From Flavobacteriales bacterium (GTDB taxonomy: Bacteria > Bacteroidota > Bacteroidia > Flavobacteriales > Parvicellaceae): a stretch of 5,465 bases of DNA. Positions 1 to 5,368 of the stretch are shown here, in pieces. How positions within the stretch are numbered: the stretch's first letter is position 1; each line of letters starts with the position of its first letter. The translations under genes and the position numbers were made by a program. Below the pieces are notes generated by a model. That model did no database searches. It worked only from the letters and a program-made list of their open reading frames with translations, and had not been told where the DNA came from. The stretch is taken from contig JAAZYJ010000029.1 of assembly GCA_014239715.1 (NCBI GenBank), positions 1 through 5,465 of the forward strand. Direction: 5' to 3'.

Positions 1-1
1 G

Positions 2-211
2 TTGGGAGCATCCTTTGCATTTTACGCAACATTGAAGTATGGGTTAGAAATTATTCAACCCGAGACACAGATCAGTCTGCTGCATTACTTGCTCATCTTG
101 TTGCAATGCATGATTATTTTATTGCTGTTAATGAGCTTCAATCGAAATCAATCTCCACCGCTCCCGCCAGAACCCCCTGTGTCTGGAGGGCATCCGGCAA
201 AACTGAATTGA
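2..211 (+). CDS. C-terminal part of an unidentified membrane protein (5' end outside the window)
   Basis: This reading frame is open from the left edge and ends in TGA at 209-211, so only the last 69 codons are visible and the true start lies upstream. I do not recognise the family. The visible part has a strongly hydrophobic stretch at about residues 26-46 (LHYLLILLQCMIILLLLMSF), which should be a membrane helix. A weaker hydrophobic stretch lies at residues 2-18. The final 22 or so residues are a proline-rich, probably disordered tail containing PPLPPEPP. The gene converges on the HxpB-like gene across a 51-base gap. The reading rests on hydrophobicity and the open left edge; no catalytic motif is visible. 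The first codon in the window (TTG) should not be taken as the start. Confidence 0.6.
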   Translation: MGASFAFYATLKYGLEIIQPETQISLLHYLLILLQCMIILLLLMSFNRNQSPPLPPEPPVSGGHPAKLN

Positions 212-262
212 TGTTCATCAGTGCAGTATGATCAGCGTGCTGTACAAAGAACAGCGGGATAG

Positions 263-934
263 CTAACTCAACTTGTTCAGTGTTTTTAAGTCAAACTCCA
301 GCAATGAACCTATCTTGATCGTTGCTATGTCGAATTTGGTTTTATTTGCGTGTTTTCGATCTGGAACTGCAACCACCTTCATTCGTGCCCCCAGCGCTGC
401 AATGATTCCATTGAAAGAATCTTCGATGACGATACAGGCCGAAGGGTTTGTTCCCATTTTTTTTGCAGCTGAAAGGAATATACCTGGGTGAGGTTTGCCG
501 TATTCTTCTTCCTCGGCAGAGTAGATCACCTCGAAGAAATCTTTAATTCCCAGTTTGTCCGTAACTGCTTCTATGATCCGATAGCTTGATGACGAAGCAA
601 TGGCCATCGGTATACTTTGCTGTTGAATGAACGATAAGGCCTCGTCAACGCCGGGCATTGGTTCACCGTACTGAACGATATATTGTATAAGCTGATCGAC
701 GATCTGATCCTCTATGTCTTTTTTTGTCAAGTCTCCTTTTTCTGTCCACGGCTGTTTCGAATACCAGTGATCAACGACCTCGTCTATACGCAACCCGGCT
801 GTGCTTTCACAATCCTCATCGGTTAAATGGATGGATACCTTTTGGAAGATCTCAATTTCTGCTTTTCGCCAGAGGGGTTCAGAGTCAATAAGAACTCCGT
901 CCATATCGAACAGAATTGTAGTTTTAGTTTTCAT
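263..934 (-). CDS. hxpB: HAD-superfamily hexitol/sugar-phosphate phosphatase, HxpB (YniC)-like
   Basis: A 223-residue cytosolic HAD hydrolase predicted to dephosphorylate small sugar or hexitol phosphates. All four HAD motifs are present. Motif I is DMDGV at residues 10-14 (nucleophile D10, acid/base D12), motif II is S114 in AIASS, motif III is K147 in GKPHP, and motif IV is E171-D172 in VIEDSFNG. The cap region follows E. coli YniC/HxpB closely: IDSEPLWRKAE after motif I, then GLRIDEVVDHWYSKQPW, compared with GLRIDMVVDLWYARQPW as I recall the E. coli protein. Length is normal for the family (about 220). The gene starts 32 bases after the stop of the S4-domain gene on the same strand, so the two are probably co-transcribed. 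In E. coli the enzyme acts on 2-deoxyglucose-6-phosphate and hexitol phosphates; the substrate here is inferred from family resemblance. A beta-phosphoglucomutase-like role is less likely given the cap match. Confidence 0.9.
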   Translation of the reverse strand: MKTKTTILFDMDGVLIDSEPLWRKAEIEIFQKVSIHLTDEDCESTAGLRIDEVVDHWYSKQPWTEKGDLTKKDIEDQIVDQLIQYIVQYGEPMPGVDEALSFIQQQSIPMAIASSSSYRIIEAVTDKLGIKDFFEVIYSAEEEEYGKPHPGIFLSAAKKMGTNPSACIVIEDSFNGIIAALGARMKVVAVPDRKHANKTKFDIATIKIGSLLEFDLKTLNKLS

Positions 935-966
935 TCGCGCCTATTGCTGATAGATGGAACATGATA

Positions 967-1254
967 TCATTTGTTCTTTATTTTGGCTCTATTTGCTGCA
1001 CTTTGGTCTTTTCGAATGGCTTTGGATTTCGGGTTAACGGCAGGTTGCTGTGACTTTTTCTTGTGCTTAGCTTTATTGAAGGGCCTGATGATCTCGCCGT
1101 CAAGATGAACCACGTCGAGCTCATTCACCAATGCCCCGGTCTTGGCCGTTTTCTTATTGATGGTAACTCTGCCGTCTTCAATTGCTTTATCAGCTTCTCG
1201 CCTTGAGAAAAACCCCGTTTCTCTTATAAATTTGTTTATTCTTATTCCTGACAT
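967..1254 (-). CDS. Stand-alone S4-domain RNA-binding protein with RluF/RsuA-type S4 domain and a basic tail
   Basis: A 95-residue protein when started at the ATG at 1254. The frame stays open to an ATG at 1302, but the extra 16 residues (LYKSNQGIQLNYL...) do not look like this family, and they overlap the divergent promoter region. MSGIRINKFIRETG is the expected N-terminus. Residues 4-51 form an S4 domain of the type that opens RluB/RluF/RsuA pseudouridine synthases, with the signature RINKFI...FSRREADKAIEDGRVTIN. In those enzymes a catalytic domain of roughly 170 residues follows. Here it is absent, and the chain passes directly into a Lys/Arg-rich, probably disordered tail (residues 59-95, e.g. 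KAKHKKK). It probably binds structured RNA, such as rRNA, but has no visible enzyme activity. It lies upstream of and probably co-transcribed with the HxpB-like gene. It could be a true small RNA-binding protein or an internally deleted RluF. Confidence 0.8.
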   Translation of the reverse strand: MSGIRINKFIRETGFFSRREADKAIEDGRVTINKKTAKTGALVNELDVVHLDGEIIRPFNKAKHKKKSQQPAVNPKSKAIRKDQSAANRAKIKNK

Positions 1255-1258
1255 GGAG

Positions 1259-1266
1259 CAAAGATA
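1259..1266 (-). promoter_or_regulatory. Candidate Bacteroidota -7 promoter box for the S4-domain/hxpB-like operon
   Basis: Read on the - strand this is TATCTTTG, an exact match to the Bacteroidota -7 consensus TAnnTTTG. It ends only four bases before the chosen ATG at 1254, so transcription would begin at or next to the start codon and give a leaderless or nearly leaderless mRNA. No convincing -33 TTG lies at the usual distance, so this is a motif call. It supports the start at 1254 over 1302, because a promoter inside the coding region would be needed otherwise. Confidence 0.45.
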
Positions 1267-1286
1267 GTTCAATTGAATACCTTGAT

Positions 1287-1294
1287 TACTTTTG
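1287..1294 (+). promoter_or_regulatory. Candidate Bacteroidota -7 promoter box for the KOW-Smr gene
   Basis: The sequence TACTTTTG matches TAnnTTTG exactly and ends 17 bases before the first ATG at 1312. Transcription starting a few bases downstream would leave a leader of roughly 10-14 bases. No good -33 TTG is present at 17-23 bases upstream. The nearest TTG (1273-1275) is only 11 bases away. Its position between two divergent genes makes it plausible. Confidence 0.4.
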
Positions 1295-1311
1295 TAAAGC
1301 AATAAATTGTA

Positions 1312-1860
1312 ATGATGTTTAAGATAGGTGACCAGGTTAGTTTTTTAAATGAAGAGGGGGGTGGAGTGATTACGGCTATAAGCGGCACGCTTATCACCGT
1401 AGAAACCGAAGATGGATTTGACTTTAGCTACCAGGCGTCGCAGCTTGTAATGAAAGAAGGGAATTATGAGATCAGCCAAAGTGACGTTGATCAGGTGGTG
1501 AATCAGGAAAAGAATGACAAGCTTGACGCCCAGCTCTCTAAAAAATTCCAACATCTGGAAAAGATGAACACCAAGGATGAAATGGAGGTCGACCTGCACA
1601 TTGAGAGCCTGATCGATTCGCACCGCGGTATGCCAAATTATCAGATCGTTGATGTGCAGATGGCAAGATTCAGGCGATCAATGAACATTGCCATTAGCCG
1701 GAATATGAAACGAGTTGTTTTTATACACGGTGTAGGAGCTGGGGTGCTAAGGGAGGAGATCAGGATCGAGCTACGGAGCATTTATCCTCAATATGAATTT
1801 CTAGACGGTTCGTACCAACGCTATGGCGCAGGTGCTACAGAGGTGCTGTTGAGAGGATAA
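1312..1860 (+). CDS. Small KOW/SH3-like plus Smr-domain protein (MutS2 C-terminus-like, DUF2027/Smr family)
   Basis: A 182-residue cytosolic protein (181 if the second of two tandem ATGs, at 1315, is used). Residues 3-47 look like a small SH3/KOW-type barrel (KIGDQVSFLNEEGGGVI, then SGTLITVET). Residues 55-90 are a polar, helical linker. Residues 91-182 are a Smr domain with the catalytic-type motif VDLH (93-96) and the loop HGVGAGVLREEI (139-150), ending GAGATEVLLRG. The order KOW then Smr is that of the C-terminal end of MutS2, but the MutS-type ATPase and clamp are absent. Bacteroidota carry such proteins, often labelled DUF2027 or MutS/Smr family. Smr domains of MutS2 and SmrB act as nucleases in DNA transactions or on collided ribosomes; a ribosome-linked role here is inference. 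The gene is divergent from the S4-domain gene (57 bases apart) and convergent with the esterase (24-base gap). Confidence 0.88.
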   Translation: MMFKIGDQVSFLNEEGGGVITAISGTLITVETEDGFDFSYQASQLVMKEGNYEISQSDVDQVVNQEKNDKLDAQLSKKFQHLEKMNTKDEMEVDLHIESLIDSHRGMPNYQIVDVQMARFRRSMNIAISRNMKRVVFIHGVGAGVLREEIRIELRSIYPQYEFLDGSYQRYGAGATEVLLRG

Positions 1861-1884
1861 TCCTATTCAGAAAGCAGGGAGCGG

Positions 1885-3060
1885 CTACTCAGCAGTTATG
1901 ACAAGTAGCTTTTTAACAACCGTAATTTGCTCATCATCCATTACTCTTACGAAGTAGAGGCCGTTTTTCCATCCTTCACAGGTAATTGCCAGGTTCTTCT
2001 TGTTTGTTGAATAATCCCTGATCAAAGTCCCCATTGTGTTCCAAATGCTAATTGTTTTTGTGCCTGAAGCACTGAAATCCAAATGCACTTTTCCGCTTGT
2101 CGGATTAGGGAATAATTCGAAATCAATTTGTTCGTTTATGGTTTCGTCAACACCAATTACACATCCGATTTCACCGTTAATGTCATATTTCGAAAAGAAC
2201 TCCCATATCTTTTCTGATGCATCAATGTCATAATTCGTTCCCGGAAGAGTTATGAAGCTGCCGGGCCAGGTATGATCACCATTAATAATTTTGTAATGTT
2301 CAACTTCAACGCAATTGTCCCCGTCCTCATATAAATAATGTTCAACGGTACTTCCATCTGACACTGTAACATCCGGGAGATTGGTAACTATTGGTGTTGT
2401 GGTACAGTTGTTATACCCGTTCCAATAGGAAACAACATTACTGACAGCTTCTGACCATCCAAAACCACCGGTATAGGGAACAGTCCCATCGTTATCACCA
2501 TGGATCTGCATGATGGGTGTTGGATGTTGCGGGCTACATGTTGCCAATTTGCCCGGGGTAATAGAACCAGTTACAGAGGCAACTGCCGCAAAGCGATTGC
2601 TTAGCTCACAGGCCAGCAAAAAGCTCATGAAACCACCATTCGACATTCCAGTGCTGTATATTCTGTCAAGGTCGATATTGTAATCAGCAGCGATCGAATC
2701 TATGAGAGCATCTGTGAACCCGACATCGTCAGTACTACTGCCGCCCCAGCCAACGTTGAAGTGAGTTGTTCCCGTTCCGTCAAGCGTTCCTTGGGGGTGT
2801 ACGATCAAGAAACCCGCAGTATCGGCGATAGCTCTGAAATCTCCGTACCACATCTGTTGCGAGGCAGTACTGGTATATCCGTGAAAATTAAAGACCAATG
2901 GAGCCGGAACAGAAGGATTGTAGGAGCTGGGGACATAAAGAATGAAATCCCGATCAATTGCGTCGTGTACAATTGTGTCGTTAATGGTCAGCTGAGCCTG
3001 CGCCCATGACGGACAAAAAAGACCAATAAACGCGGTTGCCAATAGTTGTCTAAATTTCAT
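1885..3060 (-). CDS. Secreted PHB depolymerase/feruloyl esterase-like alpha/beta hydrolase with T9SS C-terminal sorting domain
   Basis: A 391-residue exported hydrolase of the LpqC/PHB-depolymerase (CE1-like) family. Residues 1-22 are a signal peptide (MKFRQLLATAFIGLFCPSWA, then QA), with cleavage likely just before or after Q23. Residues 24-293 are the alpha/beta hydrolase: oxyanion region NFHGY (58-62), nucleophile S140 in GMSNGG, an acid in HGDNDGTVPY (187-196, probably D191), and catalytic H263 in GDHTWPG. Four cysteines (149, 175, 219, 250) in the mature catalytic part could form disulfides. Residues 294-312 are a linker. Residues 313-391 are a T9SS type A sorting domain (FELFPNPTSGKV, then GLYFVRV, ending VVKKLLV), so the enzyme should be exported across the outer membrane and released or surface-anchored. 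Likely substrates are ester bonds in polymers or in acylated or feruloylated polysaccharide; which one cannot be told. It is divergent from the SpoIIE-domain gene. A near-miss -7 box (TAGCTTAG) lies at 3075-3082, and an A-rich stretch precedes the ATG. Confidence 0.92.
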   Translation of the reverse strand: MKFRQLLATAFIGLFCPSWAQAQLTINDTIVHDAIDRDFILYVPSSYNPSVPAPLVFNFHGYTSTASQQMWYGDFRAIADTAGFLIVHPQGTLDGTGTTHFNVGWGGSSTDDVGFTDALIDSIAADYNIDLDRIYSTGMSNGGFMSFLLACELSNRFAAVASVTGSITPGKLATCSPQHPTPIMQIHGDNDGTVPYTGGFGWSEAVSNVVSYWNGYNNCTTTPIVTNLPDVTVSDGSTVEHYLYEDGDNCVEVEHYKIINGDHTWPGSFITLPGTNYDIDASEKIWEFFSKYDINGEIGCVIGVDETINEQIDFELFPNPTSGKVHLDFSASGTKTISIWNTMGTLIRDYSTNKKNLAITCEGWKNGLYFVRVMDDEQITVVKKLLVITAE

Positions 3061-3112
3061 TTGTTCGTTTTTTGCTAAGCTACAAATTGTTTAAGACATA
3101 GTTGCTGGATCT

Positions 3113-3120
3113 TATTTTTG
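3113..3120 (+). promoter_or_regulatory. Candidate Bacteroidota promoter (-7 box) reading toward the phosphatase gene
   Basis: TATTTTTG matches the TAnnTTTG -7 consensus exactly. A TTGT at 3087-3090 could serve as the -33 element, with 23 bases between TTG and the -7 box, at the long end of the usual range. Transcription would start near 3125-3127, giving a leader of about 150 bases before the TTG start at 3276. That leader would include the esterase-related relic. The motif occurs by chance in AT-rich DNA, so this is tentative. Confidence 0.35.
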
Positions 3121-3148
3121 CAGATCTAACATCAAAGAATGAATAGCT

Positions 3149-3247
3149 GTGCCGTACGATAATATATTGGATGATATCAATGAGGAAATTGGATGTGTGA
3201 TCGGAGTAAAAAGTAGTATAGCCGATTTTGAAAATAATTTGTGGTAA
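3149..3247 (+). pseudogene. Relic of a second esterase-family C-terminal region (32 codons, + strand)
   Basis: This frame encodes DINEEIGCVIGV at 3173-3208, identical at 11 of 12 positions to DINGEIGCVIGV (residues 293-304; bases 2149-2184, - strand) at the junction between catalytic domain and sorting tail of the neighbouring esterase. A further I and DFE match follow after a small gap (SSIADFENN versus TINEQIDFELF), then a TAA stop at 3245-3247. Over the 12 codons about 26 of 36 bases agree, and eight of the 11 identical residues use different synonymous codons. This is therefore not a recent copy. An in-frame TGA at 3140-3142 closes the frame upstream, and no catalytic domain or complete sorting tail remains. 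The most likely reading is the decayed remnant of a diverged paralogue. A short expressed peptide from the GTG at 3149 is possible but less likely. Only the region around 3173-3232 is supported by similarity; the outer limits are simply the reading frame. Confidence 0.55.
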
Positions 3248-3257
3248 TTTCGACACC

Positions 3258-3269
3258 TGAACTAGTTCA
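3258..3269. promoter_or_regulatory. 12-base perfect palindrome just upstream of the phosphatase start
   Basis: TGAACTAGTTCA is its own reverse complement and ends six bases before the TTG start codon at 3276. In the mRNA it could at most form a small, loop-poor hairpin over the ribosome-binding region; in DNA it could be a dimeric operator half-site pair. About one perfect 12-base palindrome is expected by chance in a window of this length, so position is the only reason to list it. Confidence 0.25.
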
Positions 3270-3275
3270 ATTGCG

Positions 3276-5222
3276 TTGAGACCTTTTCTAACAATAATTG
3301 GTTGTTTATTATTCCTTTCATATGCTGCTCAGGAAGGCAATATGAAAGGATATACGATCTATAAAATTGCCAAACACACCGATTGGTCCTCCGACTATGC
3401 AGATACTACCCTTACCTTCAATATTGGATTTATTGGTACAGATTCAACCACACAAAAGATCTACAACGCATTTCTTTTTGCTGAAAAGTTCAGGAAACTG
3501 AAGAAGAAGAGTTTAAAGACATTTTATTTCGAAAATATTGAAGACATCAGAAACGTGCGCGTGCTGTACGTCAATGGCAAGTGGAAGTTGGACCTAAGCC
3601 GGATCAAATCAAAAATTTCAAGGCATTCAGTTTTATTATGCACAGAGGGTTATCCGTTTGAAGAAACCATGATCAATGTGGTGGCAGAATCGAAGATAGG
3701 AAGGTTTGAGGTGAATCAAACCAATATGAGGAAGGCGGGACTGACGCCTCAGGGAAGAGTGACCCTATTCAGCTCCCGTTCGGAAGAGAACATAACTAAT
3801 ACAGAGGACCTGATGACCATGATCCGTGCCGGAAAAGATGTTGAGCTGGACGCCCAGGATCTAGCTGTCTTGGTTGATGAATACAAGCAAATGCTGGACC
3901 AGATCGATCAGCAGAAACTTGAAATTGCAGATCAAACAGCAGAGCTCGAAGAGCTTGTTACCCTAGTTGAGGAAAAACAAAACCAGATAAAGCTGCAGCA
4001 GAAGGACCTTTCTTCAAAAGAGGCGAAAATTGCAATGAGTAAGAAGGACCTGGAAATGATTATGCTTCAGAATGATGAACAACAGGCTGAACTTGCTCAA
4101 ACGGAAATCAATTTGAGAAAGGAAATGAGAACGTTGGATTCCGTTCATGTTCTGCTTGAAAAGGAACAAAAAACATTTCTGGCCGAACTGGCGATTCAGG
4201 ACTCCTTACTTACCTTAAAGAGAATCGAGATCAAAAACAATCAAATGACGATCGACTCGCAGCAGGAAGATCTGGAAGTAAAAGAGGAGAAGATAGAGCA
4301 ACAAAAACTTCTCATCTGGGCGGGAGTTGTTGTGACGGTTATTATTCTGGCTTTCGCTTTTATGGTGTACCGAAATTATAAAGACAAGAAGCGTGCGAAT
4401 GCCGAGCTGGCTTCAAAGAACGCGATCATTGAACGTCAAAAGCTGATCGTTGAAGAGAGGAACAAGGAGGTAATGGATTCGATAACCTATGCTCGAAGAA
4501 TACAGGATGCTATCCTTCCTCCAATACGGCTGATAGAGGCCTCATTACCTGAATGTTTTGTTCTGTATAAACCCAAAGATATCGTTGCCGGCGACTTTTA
4601 TTGGCTCGAGAATCAGGAGGAAATGTCTTTGTTTGCTGCGGCAGACTGTACGGGTCACGGCGTGCCCGGTGCCATGGTCTCTGTAGTTTGCAACAATGCG
4701 CTTAACAGATCGGTACGAGAGTTTGGATTGACCGTGCCGGGAGAAATTCTAGACAAGACCAGAGAGCTTGTAATACAGCAGTTCGAGAAAAGCGATGAGG
4801 AAGTAAAAGATGGTATGGATGTGGCATTGTGCTCATTGAAAAAAGACGCAGATAAAAGCATATTGTGTTATGCGGGAGCGAATAACGCATTATGGATCAT
4901 TCGGAATGGTGCTGAAGAAATTGAAGAGTACAAAGCCAATAAACAACCCATTGGAAAAGTCGATGATCCGCAGCCATTTGTTACGCATACGGTCAATCTG
5001 AATCCGGGAGATTGCTTTTACATATTTTCGGATGGGTATGTGGATCAGTTTGGTGGTGAAAAAGGCAAAAAGTTCAAGGCGAAACCGTTTAAACAATTAC
5101 TGATGTCAATACAGGAAGGCCCTATGGAAGGTCAACACTCGGTCATTGATGAGGCATTTGAAGCCTGGCGGGGTGACCTGGAACAAGTGGATGACGTGTG
5201 TGTAATAGGTGTCAGAGTTTGA
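3276..5222 (+). CDS. Membrane-bound SpoIIE-family (PP2C) serine/threonine phosphatase with YfiR-like periplasmic sensor domain
   Basis: A 648-residue one-pass signalling protein. The TTG start at 3276 is chosen because it supplies the signal peptide (MRPFLTIIGCLLFLSYAAQ); an in-frame TGA at 3258-3260 blocks any longer form, and the first ATG (codon 23) would lose it. Residues 23-168 resemble YfiR/DUF4154 periplasmic domains: an opening YTIYKIAKHTDW, a strand with FNIGFIGTDS, and a closing RFEVNQTNMRKAGLTPQGRVTLF. Only one cysteine (C122) is present in this part, so the disulfides of Pseudomonas YfiR are absent. Residues 195-343 are a long Glu/Gln/Lys-rich coiled coil. A membrane helix follows at 345-365 (LLIWAGVVVTVIILAFAFMV), then a second helix to about 405 leading into DSITYARRIQDAILPP. 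The cytoplasmic PP2C/SpoIIE domain (about 405-648) keeps its acidic metal sites: D440 in VAGDF, D457 in ADCTGHGVPGA, D512/D515 in KDGMD, D586 in FSDGYVDQFGG and D639/D640 in VDDV. It is therefore predicted to be active. The target, usually a phosphorylated anti-sigma antagonist-type protein in this family, is not encoded nearby. Confidence 0.88.
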   Translation: MRPFLTIIGCLLFLSYAAQEGNMKGYTIYKIAKHTDWSSDYADTTLTFNIGFIGTDSTTQKIYNAFLFAEKFRKLKKKSLKTFYFENIEDIRNVRVLYVNGKWKLDLSRIKSKISRHSVLLCTEGYPFEETMINVVAESKIGRFEVNQTNMRKAGLTPQGRVTLFSSRSEENITNTEDLMTMIRAGKDVELDAQDLAVLVDEYKQMLDQIDQQKLEIADQTAELEELVTLVEEKQNQIKLQQKDLSSKEAKIAMSKKDLEMIMLQNDEQQAELAQTEINLRKEMRTLDSVHVLLEKEQKTFLAELAIQDSLLTLKRIEIKNNQMTIDSQQEDLEVKEEKIEQQKLLIWAGVVVTVIILAFAFMVYRNYKDKKRANAELASKNAIIERQKLIVEERNKEVMDSITYARRIQDAILPPIRLIEASLPECFVLYKPKDIVAGDFYWLENQEEMSLFAAADCTGHGVPGAMVSVVCNNALNRSVREFGLTVPGEILDKTRELVIQQFEKSDEEVKDGMDVALCSLKKDADKSILCYAGANNALWIIRNGAEEIEEYKANKQPIGKVDDPQPFVTHTVNLNPGDCFYIFSDGYVDQFGGEKGKKFKAKPFKQLLMSIQEGPMEGQHSVIDEAFEAWRGDLEQVDDVCVIGVRV

Positions 5223-5368
5223 ACCGACAAAAGCCGATATATTTAAATTGATTTCCCTTTTTTGGTATACGATTGTTCGAACGTTACGATAAATTCAGTT
5301 ATTTTGAGAAAACCGTTTTATTGGCATCCGCTGTGGTCTAAACGAAATACAGGGTCAGAAAATCAAGA
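5223..5368. other. Intergenic region before the aldo/keto reductase gene, no gene seen
   Basis: These 146 AT-rich bases separate two co-directional genes. I see no ORF worth calling and no GC-rich hairpin with a T-run that would make a convincing terminator for the phosphatase gene. A T-rich stretch at 5251-5263 has no stem before it. TTATTTTG near 5299-5306 only partly resembles the -7 consensus. GTTCGAAC at 5275-5282 is an 8-base palindrome of no clear meaning. The gap is large enough for the reductase gene to have its own promoter. Confidence 0.5.

Noticed and set aside
238..256. Inverted repeat GCTGT-(7)-ACAGC between the two convergent genes, as a terminator
   Set aside because: The stem is only five or six pairs and no T-run follows on either strand.
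961..970. Palindrome ATGATATCAT overlapping the stop of the S4-domain gene
   Set aside because: It is AT-rich and only 10 bases long, so it is expected by chance several times in a window of this size; no repeat partner or regulatory position supports it.
1255..1302. N-terminal extension of the S4 protein to the ATG at 1302
   Set aside because: The extra 16 residues do not resemble family N-termini, and the stretch contains the candidate promoter boxes for both divergent genes.
2761..3009. + strand reading frame opposite the esterase gene
   Set aside because: It lies antisense to the signal peptide and catalytic core of a clearly real gene and has no domain, signal or start-site support.
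3294..3305. Possible lipobox IIGC at residues 7-10 of the phosphatase
   Set aside because: The cysteine sits after only nine residues with most of the hydrophobic stretch downstream of it, so a lipoprotein signal would be too short; ordinary cleavage near SYAAQ fits better.
4655..4890. Two overlapping - strand reading frames inside the phosphatase gene
   Set aside because: They are antisense to conserved PP2C motifs and show no recognisable protein features, so they are shadows of the real gene.
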